This document shows, piece by piece, positions 1-7,683 of a stretch of DNA of 21,365 nt (its first letter is position 1; every line of letters begins with the position of its first letter). Position numbers and translations under genes: made by a program. The stretch is from positions 1 to 21,365 of the forward strand of contig UQUD01000027.1 of the NCBI GenBank assembly GCA_900544225.1, written 5' to 3'. The notes under the pieces are model-generated. The model was not told the origin of the DNA. It ran no database searches and saw only the letters and a list, made by a program, of their open reading frames with translations. Source of the stretch: an uncultured Collinsella sp. (lineage in GTDB: Bacteria > Actinomycetota > Coriobacteriia > Coriobacteriales > Coriobacteriaceae).

Positions 1-615
1 GCCGCCACCTCCACCGGCGTCGAGGGCGTCTGGGCTGCGGGCGACTGCCGTCGCGGTCCTGCCACCGTGGTTGAGGCTATTGCCGACGCCGCCGAGGTCG
101 CCCGTGCCATCACCGGCGTGGACTTTAACAAGTACGCCGATTGCAACGAGCAGGCTGGCCGCGAGGATACCTGCTACGAGCGCAAGGGGTCGCTGTGCCG
201 CGACAAGCGCAACTGCACCAAGACCCGCTGCCTGGGCTGCGGCTCGGTGTGCGAGGTCTGCTGCGACGTGTGCCCCAACCGCGCCAACGTTGCCATTAAG
301 GTGCCGGGCCTGGCCAAGCATCAGGTCGTCCACGTCGACGGCATGTGCAACGAGTGCGGCAACTGCGCCGTGTTCTGCCCCTACCAGGAGGGTCGTCCCT
401 ACAAGGACAAGCTCACCCTGTTCTGGAGCGAGGAGGACATGGAGAACTCCGAGAACGAGGGCTTCCTGGCCGTGGACGAGGATCACTTTAAGGTCCGCGT
501 CGCCGGCACGGTCCGCACCGTCTCGGTCGATGCCGTCAACACCGGCCTTCCCGAGGCCGTCCGCCTGACCATCAGGGCTGTGCGCGACAACTATTCGTAC
601 CTTCTTAAGAAATAG
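1..615 (+). CDS. ygfK: YgfK-type iron-sulfur flavoprotein oxidoreductase, C-terminal part (5' end outside window)
   Basis: The reading frame is open from base 1, so the gene begins upstream and only about 204 C-terminal residues are visible. They open with the typical end of an FAD/NAD(P)-binding pyridine-nucleotide oxidoreductase domain (GVWAAGDCRRGPATVVEA). Two cysteine clusters follow: CLGCGSVCEVCCDVCP, then CNECGNCAVFCP followed by YQEGRPYKD, both read as 4Fe-4S sites. This order matches the C-terminus of E. coli YgfK, a protein of about 1,030 residues once called a putative selenate reductase subunit and now tied to anaerobic urate/purine use. It probably passes electrons between NAD(P)H or ferredoxin and the molybdenum hydroxylase or an intermediate of the pathway; the precise reaction is inferred. 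It lies 11 bases before the ferredoxin gene and is probably co-transcribed with it. Confidence 0.85.
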   Translation, partial: AATSTGVEGVWAAGDCRRGPATVVEAIADAAEVARAITGVDFNKYADCNEQAGREDTCYERKGSLCRDKRNCTKTRCLGCGSVCEVCCDVCPNRANVAIKVPGLAKHQVVHVDGMCNECGNCAVFCPYQEGRPYKDKLTLFWSEEDMENSENEGFLAVDEDHFKVRVAGTVRTVSVDAVNTGLPEAVRLTIRAVRDNYSYLLKK

Positions 616-626
616 GCGAGTCTCTT

Positions 627-1106
627 ATGGCCAAATCCATTCAACATAACGTGGCCTACGTTGCCTGCGGAAGCGGCTGTGCTTCCGCAGGCGGCGACGC
701 CCGTTGCAGCGAAGGCTGCATTGGCTGTGGCGCCTGCGTTACGGCCTGCCCCCACGGTGCCATTGTGCTGGTCGATGGCGTCGCCCGCGTGGATCGCTCC
801 AAGTGCACGGGCTGTGGCCTGTGCGGCATGGCGTGCCCGCAGCGCGTGATTGCCTTCGTTCCCGGCTACCAGAACATCCTGGTGCGCTGCAACAACACCG
901 ATAAGGGCGCCATTGCGCGCAAGATCTGCGACACCAGCTGCATCGGTTGCGGCATGTGCGCCAAAAAGTGCCCTGCCGGCGCAATCCGCATCGAGGACAA
1001 CTGCGCCCATATCGACGGCGTGGACTGCCTGTCGTGCGGCATGTGCGCCGTCGTCTGCCCGCATGGCGCCATCCACGACCGCACCGGCATCGCCGCCGGC
1101 GTGTAG
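627..1106 (+). CDS. Four-cluster 4Fe-4S ferredoxin, RnfB-like
   Basis: This is a 159-residue soluble protein with four complete CxxCxxCxxxCP motifs: Cys31-41, 60-70, 105-115 and 134-144. There are extra cysteines at 14, 18, 27, 88, 101 and 126. The stretch between the second and third motifs (VRCNNTDKGAIARKIC) strongly resembles the ferredoxin part of RnfB, the electron-input subunit of the Rnf complex, but no membrane segment and no other rnf gene is seen here. Eight bacterial-type ferredoxin half-sites in such a small protein suggest an electron wire. Its position between ygfK and xdhD suggests it shuttles electrons between the flavoprotein and the FAD-less xanthine dehydrogenase (inference). 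The ribosome site before the ATG is weak (AGGCGAG, overlapping the ygfK stop), suggesting translational coupling. Confidence 0.88.
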   Translation: MAKSIQHNVAYVACGSGCASAGGDARCSEGCIGCGACVTACPHGAIVLVDGVARVDRSKCTGCGLCGMACPQRVIAFVPGYQNILVRCNNTDKGAIARKICDTSCIGCGMCAKKCPAGAIRIEDNCAHIDGVDCLSCGMCAVVCPHGAIHDRTGIAAGV

Positions 1107-1118
1107 AAGGGAATCACC

Positions 1119-3896
1119 ATGGCACAGGAATTCACTTTTACCGTTAACGGCATCGAGCGCACGACGACCCAAAATAAACCGCTGCTGCGCTACCTGCGCG
1201 ACGACCTGCACATTCACTCCGCCAAGGACGGCTGCTCCGAGGGCGCATGCGGTACCTGCACCATCCACGTGGACGGTGCGGCCGTCAAGGCCTGCGTGCT
1301 GACCACCGCTCTTGCCGCCGGCCGCAACATCGTGACCGTCGAGGGCCTGCCCGAGGACGTGCGTGAGGCCTTTGTGTACGCCTTTGGCGCCGTGGGCGCC
1401 GTACAGTGCGGCTTTTGCATCCCCGGTATGGTCATGGCGGGCGCAGCGCTCATCGCCGAGGACCCCGAACCCACCGAGGAGCAGATCAAGTACGCCATCC
1501 GCGGCAATGTCTGCCGCTGCACCGGCTACAAGAAGATTATTGAGGGCATTTCGCTGGCAGCCGCGGTGCTCCGCGGCGAAAAACAGATCGACGAGGACTT
1601 GGAGCGCGGCGACGACTACGGCGTGGGCAAGCGCGCCTTCCGTATTGACGTGCGCAAGAAGGTGCTCGGCGAGGGCAAGTATCCCGACGACATCGACGAG
1701 CTTGATCAGCCGGGTCTGACCTACGCCAGCGCTGTGCGCTCCAAGTATCCGCGCGCCCGCGTGCTCTCCATCGATACCTCCAAGGCCGAGGCCCTGCCCG
1801 GCGTGGTGGGCATCCTGCGCGCCGAGGACGTGCCGGTCAACCAGGTCGGCCACCTTATCCAGGACTGGGATGTCATGATCGCCCAGGGCGATATCACCCG
1901 CTGCGTGGGCGATGCCATCGTGCTGGTGGTTGCTGAGGACGAGGCGACGCTCGAGAAGGCCAAGAAGCTCGTAAAGATTGATTACGAGCCGCTGGAGCCC
2001 GTGCGCAACATCGCCGAGGCCAAGGCCGTCGACGCTCCGCGCCTGCACGACAGCTTCTTTGCCTTTGGCAACACGGTGGAGCTCAAGGACAACGTATGCC
2101 AGAGCCGTCACGTGACGCGTGGCGACGCCGCCAAGGCGCTGGCGGAGAGCGCGTTCACCGTGACGCAGCGCTTTACCACGCCCTTTACCGAGCATGCTTT
2201 CTTGGAGCCCGAGTGCGCCGTCGCCTTCCCGTACAAGAACGGCGTCAAGGTGCAGTCGACCGACCAGGGCGCCTACGACACGCGCAAAGAGTGTGCCCAC
2301 ATGTTTGGCTGGGATAACGAGCCCGAGCGCGTGGTCGTCGAGACCATGCTCGTGGGTGGCGGCTTTGGCGGCAAGGAGGACGTGTCCATCCAGCACTTGG
2401 CCGCGCTCGCCGCATATAAGTTCCAGCGTCCTGTGAAGTGTAAGCTCACGCGTGCCGAGTCGCTCGCGTTCCATCCCAAGCGTCACGCCATGGACGGCAC
2501 CTTTACACTGGGCTGCGACGCCGAGGGCAACTTTACCGGCCTGGATTGCGAAATCAACTTCGATACCGGCGCCTACGCGTCGCTGTGCGGCCCGGTGCTC
2601 GAGCGCGCCTGTACGCATGCCGTCGGTCCCTACAAGTACCAGAACACCGACATTCGCGGTTTTGGCTACTACACCAACAACCCGCCCGCCGGTGCGTACC
2701 GCGGCTTTGGCGTGTGTCAGTCCGAGTTTGCGCTCGAGAGCCTGATCGACCTGCTGGCCGAGAAGGTCGGCTTGGATCCGTGGGAGATCCGCTACCGTAA
2801 CGCCATCGAGCCGGGCGAGGTTCTGCCCAACGGCCAGATTGCCGACTGCTCCACGGCGCTGAAGGAGACGCTGCTCGAGGTCAAGGATGCCTACTACGCG
2901 CATCCCGGACACGCCGGCATCGCCTGCGCCATGAAGAACGCCGGCGTGGGCGTGGGCCTGCCCGATGCCGGTCGCTGCAAGATCCGCATCGAGAACGGCG
3001 TGGCCGTGGTCTATGCCGCCACGTCCGACATCGGTCAGGGCTGCAACACCGTCTTTTTGCAGGACGTTGCCGAGGCCTGCGGCCTGCCGCTTCGCTGCAT
3101 TGCCAACGGCGAGTGCTCCACCGAGAATGCTCCCGACTCCGGCACCACGTCCGGCTCGCGTCAGACGGTCGTGACCGGCGAGGCCGTGCGCGGTGCCGCC
3201 TTCCTGTTGCGCGATGCCATGGTTGGCATCGAGGCCGGCAAGCCCGCACCCGATGCTCCCGTGAGCGCGCATGGCGACGGCGTCAAGATTGAGTACGACG
3301 ACGGTCGCGCCTATCAGCTGCGCACGCAGGAACTCGTCGCCGGCCAGGGCATGCATCCTCAGGATCCCGCGACCGCCATCAAGGCGCTCGAGGGATGCGA
3401 GTTTGGCTACGTGTATCTGGAGCCGACCGACAAGCTGGGCGCCGACGTTCCCAATCCCAAGAGCCACATCTGCTACGGCTTTGCCACGCATGTGGTCATT
3501 CTGGACGACGACGGCCGCGTGAGCGAGGTCTATGCCGCGCACGATTCCGGCAAGGTGGTCAACCCCATCTCCATCCAGGGTCAGATCGAAGGCGGCGTGC
3601 TCATGGGTATGGGCTATGCGCTTACCGAGGATTGGCCGCTCAAGGACTGCGTGCCCCAGGCAAGGTACGGTACGCTCGGGCTGTTCCGTGCGCCCGAGAT
3701 TCCGGATATCCACGCCATCTACGTGGAGAAGGACGAGCTGCTGCCTGTGGCATATGGCGGCAAGGGCATCGGCGAGATCGCAACGATTCCCACGGCGCCC
3801 GCCGTGCAGAACGCCTACCGCGCGTTTGACGGCAAGCTGCGTCCAAATCTGCCCATGGTGGATACGCCCTACAGCCGCGCCCGTCACCGCGGGTAG
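1119..3896 (+). CDS. xdhD: Selenium-dependent xanthine dehydrogenase (fused 2Fe-2S and molybdopterin domains)
   Basis: A 925-residue molybdenum hydroxylase, close in size to E. coli XdhD (956). Residues 1-80 are a plant-type 2Fe-2S domain with Cys39, 44, 47 and 59. Residues 80-160 are the second 2Fe-2S helical domain with Cys97, 100, 132 and 134 (QCGFC and NVCRCTGYK). The remainder is the molybdopterin-binding part: GGGFGGKE near 413, GAYRGFG near 526 and the glutamate of GKGIGE near 885, which is the usual catalytic base. There is no FAD domain between the iron-sulfur and molybdenum parts, unlike animal-type XDH, so electrons must leave through a partner, plausibly the preceding ferredoxin and YgfK. 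Family members use a labile selenium ligand on Mo, which fits mocA, yqeC and yqeB in the same window. The ATG has a good GAAGGGA site. Whether the true substrate is xanthine, urate or another purine cannot be read from sequence. Confidence 0.92.
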   Translation: MAQEFTFTVNGIERTTTQNKPLLRYLRDDLHIHSAKDGCSEGACGTCTIHVDGAAVKACVLTTALAAGRNIVTVEGLPEDVREAFVYAFGAVGAVQCGFCIPGMVMAGAALIAEDPEPTEEQIKYAIRGNVCRCTGYKKIIEGISLAAAVLRGEKQIDEDLERGDDYGVGKRAFRIDVRKKVLGEGKYPDDIDELDQPGLTYASAVRSKYPRARVLSIDTSKAEALPGVVGILRAEDVPVNQVGHLIQDWDVMIAQGDITRCVGDAIVLVVAEDEATLEKAKKLVKIDYEPLEPVRNIAEAKAVDAPRLHDSFFAFGNTVELKDNVCQSRHVTRGDAAKALAESAFTVTQRFTTPFTEHAFLEPECAVAFPYKNGVKVQSTDQGAYDTRKECAHMFGWDNEPERVVVETMLVGGGFGGKEDVSIQHLAALAAYKFQRPVKCKLTRAESLAFHPKRHAMDGTFTLGCDAEGNFTGLDCEINFDTGAYASLCGPVLERACTHAVGPYKYQNTDIRGFGYYTNNPPAGAYRGFGVCQSEFALESLIDLLAEKVGLDPWEIRYRNAIEPGEVLPNGQIADCSTALKETLLEVKDAYYAHPGHAGIACAMKNAGVGVGLPDAGRCKIRIENGVAVVYAATSDIGQGCNTVFLQDVAEACGLPLRCIANGECSTENAPDSGTTSGSRQTVVTGEAVRGAAFLLRDAMVGIEAGKPAPDAPVSAHGDGVKIEYDDGRAYQLRTQELVAGQGMHPQDPATAIKALEGCEFGYVYLEPTDKLGADVPNPKSHICYGFATHVVILDDDGRVSEVYAAHDSGKVVNPISIQGQIEGGVLMGMGYALTEDWPLKDCVPQARYGTLGLFRAPEIPDIHAIYVEKDELLPVAYGGKGIGEIATIPTAPAVQNAYRAFDGKLRPNLPMVDTPYSRARHRG

Positions 3897-3902
3897 GGTA
3901 GG

Positions 3903-3936
3903 GTGCGGACAGCCATTGTTGACGGGCTGTCCGCAC
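3903..3936 (+). other. Strong hairpin just after xdhD
   Basis: Twelve perfectly paired bases (GTGCGGACAGCC at 3903-3914 with GGCTGTCCGCAC at 3925-3936) around a 10-base loop, starting seven bases after the xdhD stop. No T-run follows, so it is more likely an mRNA 3' protection structure or a first pause site ahead of the real terminator at 3966 than a terminator by itself. Confidence 0.7.
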
Positions 3937-3965
3937 TGAGCATCAACTACATACGCTGCGCCTTT

Positions 3966-3997
3966 GGCCCCAGCTCCATCGCGAGCCGGGGCCTTTT
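3966..3997 (+). terminator. Intrinsic terminator of the ygfK-ferredoxin-xdhD operon
   Basis: GGCCCC (3966-3971) plus GCTC (3973-3976) pair with GAGC (3983-3986) plus GGGGCC (3988-3993), with one A/C mismatch and a six-base loop, followed directly by TTTT. It separates the catabolic operon from the repeat array that begins at 4006. Confidence 0.8.
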
Positions 3998-4005
3998 GCT
4001 TGGAG

Positions 4006-4486
4006 CGGAAACTACGTCCCGGAATTGGCGCTCAGAATGGGATGCACTTTCCGGTAGAGCCTCTGGCGGAAAGCGTGCCCCGGAATTCGGCTCCAGAGTG
4101 GGATGCGCTTTCCGGTTGGAGCTTCAAATGGAAAGTGCATCCCGGAATCCGCGCCTGGAATGGGATGCGCTTTCCGGAACAGCCCTCAACCGGAAGCTGC
4201 GTCCCAGTATTTCGCTTCAGGGTGGGATGCCGTTTCCGGCTGAACCCTCAGGCGGAAAGTTCATCCCAGAATTGACGCTCAGAGTGGGACACGGTTTCCG
4301 GATAGAACCTCAGCGGAAACTGCGTCCCAGTTTGAGCGTCTATTCCGGGATGCAGTTTCCGCTGAAGGACTCAACCGGAAAGCCTGTCCCATTCTGAGAC
4401 GGGATTCCGGGGCACGCTTTCCGCTAGGCCCGCCATCCGGAAAGTGCATCCCGTTTTGAGCGTCCAGACTGGGACGCGCTTTCCGT
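4006..4486 (+). repeat. Array 1 of the 61-62 bp hairpin repeat, eight units
   Basis: Eight 49 bp units start at 4006, 4067, 4129, 4191, 4253, 4314, 4376 and 4438, separated by 12-13 bases. Each unit has a left arm like CGGAAACTGCGTCCC, a middle of about 18 bases with GAATT...GCTCCAGA, and a right arm like GGGATGCGCTTTCCGG, which is roughly the reverse complement of the left arm. The outer GGAA and inner CCC are nearly constant while the four or five middle arm bases vary between units. The linkers also resemble one another (often ending CCTCAA). All units point the same way. A decayed half-unit may follow near 4499. The period is not a multiple of three, so frames running through it are not proteins. 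There is no cas gene and the linkers are too short and too alike for CRISPR spacers. No gene is seen in 3998-4557. Confidence 0.9.
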
Positions 4487-4557
4487 TGGCGTGGCCGTTG
4501 GGAAAACGCGGCCCAGATAGGGGGGATGCGATCCGGCGATGCGCGGCCTAGCAGCTC

Positions 4558-5556
4558 CTACAGCTCCACTTCGTTGAGCCACGCCGGCAGCGCGGTCTGC
4601 CGGATGCCTGCCGTCTGCAGCTTTTTGGCGAGCATTCCTGCCGAGCGGACCTCGTTTATGGTAAAGCGCAGCAGAGGGTGACCGTAGAGCGATAGGTGCG
4701 CCTCGCGCTGTCGTTCGGCAACGAGCGCCTCGGCGGTGGTGCGCCCGGCTAGCATGGCCTGGTCGGTATATTTGACGAGCCCGTCGAGCTCGCCCAGCGT
4801 GAGTTCCCGCGCCTGGCGCTCCCAGGCAAAGTCCGTTCGTATGGGCTTGGCCGAATCGAAGGGGTCCGTAAGCTCGTATTGAAGCCAGTCGGGCGCAAAA
4901 CCGGTCTCGATCATGACGGCGCGGGCGACCGATTCCCCACCGCTCTCGGCGCGGACGTCGGCATATCGAAGCGTTGTGAGGGCCGTACGAATCGCGCGAC
5001 CATTGCGGGCGGTCGTTCGTTGCTCGACGGCCTCCATCAGCTGTTCCCGCGCAAGGCCGAACTTTGAGATCGCCGAATCGGCAATGGGCATGCCGTCGGC
5101 AAAACCAGTTTGCAGCAGGCAATCTGTGGCCGTTTGGATGGGCGGCGTTACCGATATGCCGGCTCTGTGTATTGCTCCGGCCGGCTCAATCTGGTGCCGC
5201 TGAATATGCGCGCCCGGGCGAGCCGACGGCTTTGTGGCGCTGCAGGCATGCACGACATTCAGGTGTCGCCACGAGACCTCGAGCCCCAGCAGGCAGGCAG
5301 CCGAAAACGCGCAGAACGTCCAATCGGGGTGGATGATCGCAAGGGCGCGAATAATCTCGCAATGACGCTGCGCCCGGTTGAGCTCATCCCAGCGTATTTT
5401 GCGCGCGAACAATCCCGGCATGGGGGAGACGACCGTGCTGCCGGTGCGCCGAAGGAGCGCTTTTCGGATCGCCGCGCTCGGGGGAATCAGACAGCGCCCC
5501 TCTTGTTCGGCTTGGTTCAACAGCTGGTCGATGAGTTGGTCATTGCAATGGGTCAT
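4558..5556 (-). CDS. AbiEi-like / Vsr-DUF559-fold hypothetical protein
   Basis: A 332-residue protein with two regions. Residues about 45-130 look like the region after the winged helix in actinobacterial AbiEi-type proteins (GLFARK, then FCAFSAACLLGLEVS and LNVVH). Residues about 205-300 have the layout of a Vsr/DUF559-type PD-(D/E)xK nuclease fold: Glu208, Asp242 in RTDFAW, Glu256 and Asp258 in GELDG, and Lys262. AbiEi proteins are transcription-repressor antitoxins of type IV toxin-antitoxin systems, but no AbiEii nucleotidyltransferase is next to this gene, so a toxin-antitoxin role is not supported here. Proteins of this kind are common solitary accessory genes in Actinobacteria. The start is set by AAAAGGAGG ahead of the ATG. 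The gene sits alone between repeat arrays 1 and 2, opposite in direction to its neighbours. Confidence 0.6.
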   Translation of the reverse strand: MTHCNDQLIDQLLNQAEQEGRCLIPPSAAIRKALLRRTGSTVVSPMPGLFARKIRWDELNRAQRHCEIIRALAIIHPDWTFCAFSAACLLGLEVSWRHLNVVHACSATKPSARPGAHIQRHQIEPAGAIHRAGISVTPPIQTATDCLLQTGFADGMPIADSAISKFGLAREQLMEAVEQRTTARNGRAIRTALTTLRYADVRAESGGESVARAVMIETGFAPDWLQYELTDPFDSAKPIRTDFAWERQARELTLGELDGLVKYTDQAMLAGRTTAEALVAERQREAHLSLYGHPLLRFTINEVRSAGMLAKKLQTAGIRQTALPAWLNEVEL

Positions 5557-5610
5557 GAGCTACCGCCTCCTTTTGGGTAGCAAAAACGTATCAGCCGGAA
5601 CTTGCCGCTC

Positions 5611-5643
5611 AGCTGACCAAAAGCTGACCAAAATCTAACCATG
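5611..5643 (-). promoter_or_regulatory. Three 11 bp iterations upstream of the AbiEi-like gene
   Basis: AGCTGACCAAA occurs at 5611 and exactly again at 5622, with a weaker copy (ATCTAACCATG) at 5633. The spacing is one helical turn, so the copies face the same side of the DNA. They lie 55-87 bases upstream of the minus-strand start at 5556, where an operator would be expected. Autoregulation by the AbiEi-like protein is a guess based on what AbiEi antitoxins do. Confidence 0.4.
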
Positions 5644-5852
5644 CAGGTAGATGGCCTGGTTTTGACGCCATTTTTTGAAGCCGAATCGGCGGGCGGTAAT
5701 CGACATCCGTGAACGGTAGCTAGTTATGAAGCCTTGGTAAGTTTCGGGACGTGTACTTTTTCGAAAAAGAGCAATCTATCTGATGTTTTGTGTTTCTGGA
5801 TCGCATATTTGAAGGCATGTGATAAAGGCGGCGGATCGTCGACTGGTATCTG
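5644..5852. other. Intergenic DNA without a recognisable gene
   Basis: No open frame with a ribosome site was found. The stretch is richer in A and T than the catabolic genes. It contains one perfect 14 bp palindrome, CTTTTTCGAAAAAG at 5756-5769, which might be a binding site or a small hairpin; nothing nearby says what it serves. Confidence 0.5.
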
Positions 5853-6086
5853 CGGAAACTGTGACCCAGATTTCGGCCCCAGGGTGGGATGCCGTTTCCG
5901 GATCGGGCCTCAAACGGAAATTGCATCCCGGAACGAGCGCTCAGAGCGGGATGAACTTTCCCAACGGGGCCGCAGGCGGAAATTGCGTCCCGGATTCAAG
6001 CCTCAGAACGGGACGCACTTTCCGGATGGCATGTTTGGCGGAAACTACGGCCCAGTTTTTGCTCCAGAACGGGATACATTTTCCGG
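5853..6086 (+). repeat. Array 2 of the 61-62 bp hairpin repeat, four units
   Basis: Units start at 5853, 5915, 5977 and 6039, an exact 62 bp period; the first three are 49 bp and the last 48 bp. Left arms are GGAAACTGTGACCC, GGAAATTGCATCCC, GGAAATTGCGTCCC and GGAAACTACGGCCC; right arms end TTTCC as in array 1. The orientation is the same as in arrays 1 and 3. The array ends 56 bases before the inverted repeat over the ATPase promoter. Confidence 0.88.
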
Positions 6087-6141
6087 AACGGTCCACGTGC
6101 GGCGGTGTATTGCCCTTTTTCGTGCGCCGCTTGTCGAATTA

Positions 6142-6191
6142 CGTTATAGCTAGCTATATTATAGGAAGGTATAATATAGCTAGCTATAACG
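6142..6191. promoter_or_regulatory. Perfect 22+22 bp inverted repeat over the ATPase promoter
   Basis: Bases 6142-6163 and 6170-6191 are exact reverse complements around a GGAAGG spacer. Each arm contains its own perfect palindrome, TATAGCTAGCTATA (6145-6158 and 6175-6188), with centres 30 bp apart, about three helical turns. A perfect -10 hexamer TATAAT lies at 6170-6175 on the plus strand, and its mirror image on the minus strand at 6158-6163. No good -35 box is seen. The right arm ends 18 bases before the ATPase ATG. The layout fits two operators for a dimeric repressor covering a promoter that could fire both ways; a long RNA hairpin is an alternative. Confidence 0.75.
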
Positions 6192-6209
6192 CAAAGGAAG
6201 GATGGCCCT

Positions 6210-7589
6210 ATGTTTATCGGAAGAACAGTGGAAATGTCCGAGCTCAATCGACTGTATGGCACGGGCTCCTTTGAGATGCCTGTGATTTACGGCCGCCGTC
6301 GCGTGGGCAAAACGCGTCTTATCACAGAGTTTATCCAAGGCAAGAAGGCTATTTACTTTCAAGCTCGTCGTACCAATGCAGAGGCAAACCTGCACGGCTT
6401 TAGCCAGGCGATACTTGCGGGTTCGGTTGGTGCTGCAGGCGTGTCGTTTCGTAGCTTTGACGAGGCGTTCGATGCATTGGCCACCATGGCTCGCACGGAA
6501 CGTTTGATTGTCGTGATTGACGAGTATCCCTATCTCGCCCAATCGAATCCCGAGATCAGTTCGTTGCTGCAAGACAAGATTGATCACTTGTACAAAGAGA
6601 CTAGGCTCATGCTGATTCTATGCGGCTCGTCTCTTTCGTTTATGGAGGAACAGGTGTTGGGCTACGAGAGCCCACTATACGGTAGGCGTACGGCCCAGTT
6701 TAAGATCATGCCGCTCGATTTTACGACGACCCTCGGCCTGTGGCAGAGCATGAGTCGCGAAGACGCTGCAGTTTGCTATGGTATGACGGGCGGCATTCCT
6801 GCATATATCGAGAGAGTCGATCCTGCCGCATCGCTCAAGGACAACATCAAACGTCTTTTTCTTACTTCTACGGGCTATCTCTTTGAGGAGCCGAGTAACC
6901 TGCTATTGCAGGAGTGCCGCAATCCCGAGCAATATGATGCGATCGTGCAAGCAATTGCCCAGGGGCGCTCGAAGATCTCGGAGATTGCGAGCTCTACGGG
7001 AATCCCTGCGAGCAACGTAAAGAGCTATGTGGATAAGCTGGCGTCGCTTGGGATTGTCGAGCGCGAGCTGCCCCTAAACGAGACGAGCAATAAGCGAGCC
7101 GTGTATCTGCTGAGCGATCAGATGTTTAGGTTCTGGTACAAGTTTGTTCCGCAGAACATCGGGCTGATTCAAAACGATATGGCCGAGATGGCGTATGAGC
7201 GCATTGAGCCGCACGTATCGGATTACATGGGTACGGTCTTTGAGCTTATATGCAGACAATACGTGTACGAACTCGCGCGGGCGGGCCAGCTTGATGTGGT
7301 TCCGGCAAGCGTTGGGCGCTGGTGGGGGACGGATAATCGCACGCATACGCAGGAAGAAATCGACTTGATTGTTGACGATGGCGAGGGCACTGCGCTGTTT
7401 GCGGAATGCAAATGGCGCAATGAACCGGTGGGCGAAGACGTGCTGCAAAAGCTCGTGCATCGAAGCGAGCTCTTTAGGCGGCAGCACAAAAGCTATGCGA
7501 TCTTCTCGAAGCGAGGCTTTACGCAAGGATGTCAGGAAGCTGCGGCGAGCAGGGGAGATGCCAAGCTGATTTCGTTTGCCGAGATGTGA
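6210..7589 (+). CDS. AAA ATPase, archaeal-type ATP-binding protein with DUF234 C-terminus
   Basis: A 459-residue protein. The Walker A motif is GRRRVGKT (28-35) and the Walker B is LIVVIDEYPYL (99-109), with the MFIGR start typical of the ATPase_2 family. The middle contains a winged-helix-like segment (about 250-290, SKISEIASSTGIP). The C-terminal part carries the DUF234 pattern FRFWYKFV, then an EEIDLIV...AECKW stretch (about 380-402) that looks like a PD-(D/E)xK nuclease core. Such ATPases are abundant, often mobile accessory genes in archaea and gut bacteria and their cellular role is not established. The ATG follows an AAGGAAGGA ribosome site. Base use is less GC-rich than in the catabolic genes, consistent with transfer. 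The gene sits between repeat arrays 2 and 3 and behind a large palindromic promoter. Confidence 0.85.
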   Translation: MFIGRTVEMSELNRLYGTGSFEMPVIYGRRRVGKTRLITEFIQGKKAIYFQARRTNAEANLHGFSQAILAGSVGAAGVSFRSFDEAFDALATMARTERLIVVIDEYPYLAQSNPEISSLLQDKIDHLYKETRLMLILCGSSLSFMEEQVLGYESPLYGRRTAQFKIMPLDFTTTLGLWQSMSREDAAVCYGMTGGIPAYIERVDPAASLKDNIKRLFLTSTGYLFEEPSNLLLQECRNPEQYDAIVQAIAQGRSKISEIASSTGIPASNVKSYVDKLASLGIVERELPLNETSNKRAVYLLSDQMFRFWYKFVPQNIGLIQNDMAEMAYERIEPHVSDYMGTVFELICRQYVYELARAGQLDVVPASVGRWWGTDNRTHTQEEIDLIVDDGEGTALFAECKWRNEPVGEDVLQKLVHRSELFRRQHKSYAIFSKRGFTQGCQEAAASRGDAKLISFAEM

Positions 7590-7683
7590 GTGCGGGGTAG
7601 CTCTGCTCGAGAACAAGAGCCTGTCCTCGAATTGCTGGAATGGGGCCCTTCTTTTGTCGTGTTGGCTGTCGGCGGAATGTCGG

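Noticed and set aside
591..3887. Very long minus-strand open frame opposite the ferredoxin and xdhD genes
   Set aside because: It is a mirror frame of GC-rich coding DNA; the plus-strand genes have complete family motifs and ribosome sites, and the antisense product has no recognisable domain.
3903..4397. Open frame running through hairpin array 1 (and similar ones in arrays 2 and 3)
   Set aside because: The repeat period of 61-62 bases is not a multiple of three, there is no ribosome site, and the product is a shifted reading of the repeats.
4424..5122. Alternative minus-strand frame within the AbiEi-like gene
   Set aside because: It overlaps the 332-residue frame, has no ribosome site and is low in recognisable structure; the longer frame has AAAAGGAGG and domain motifs.
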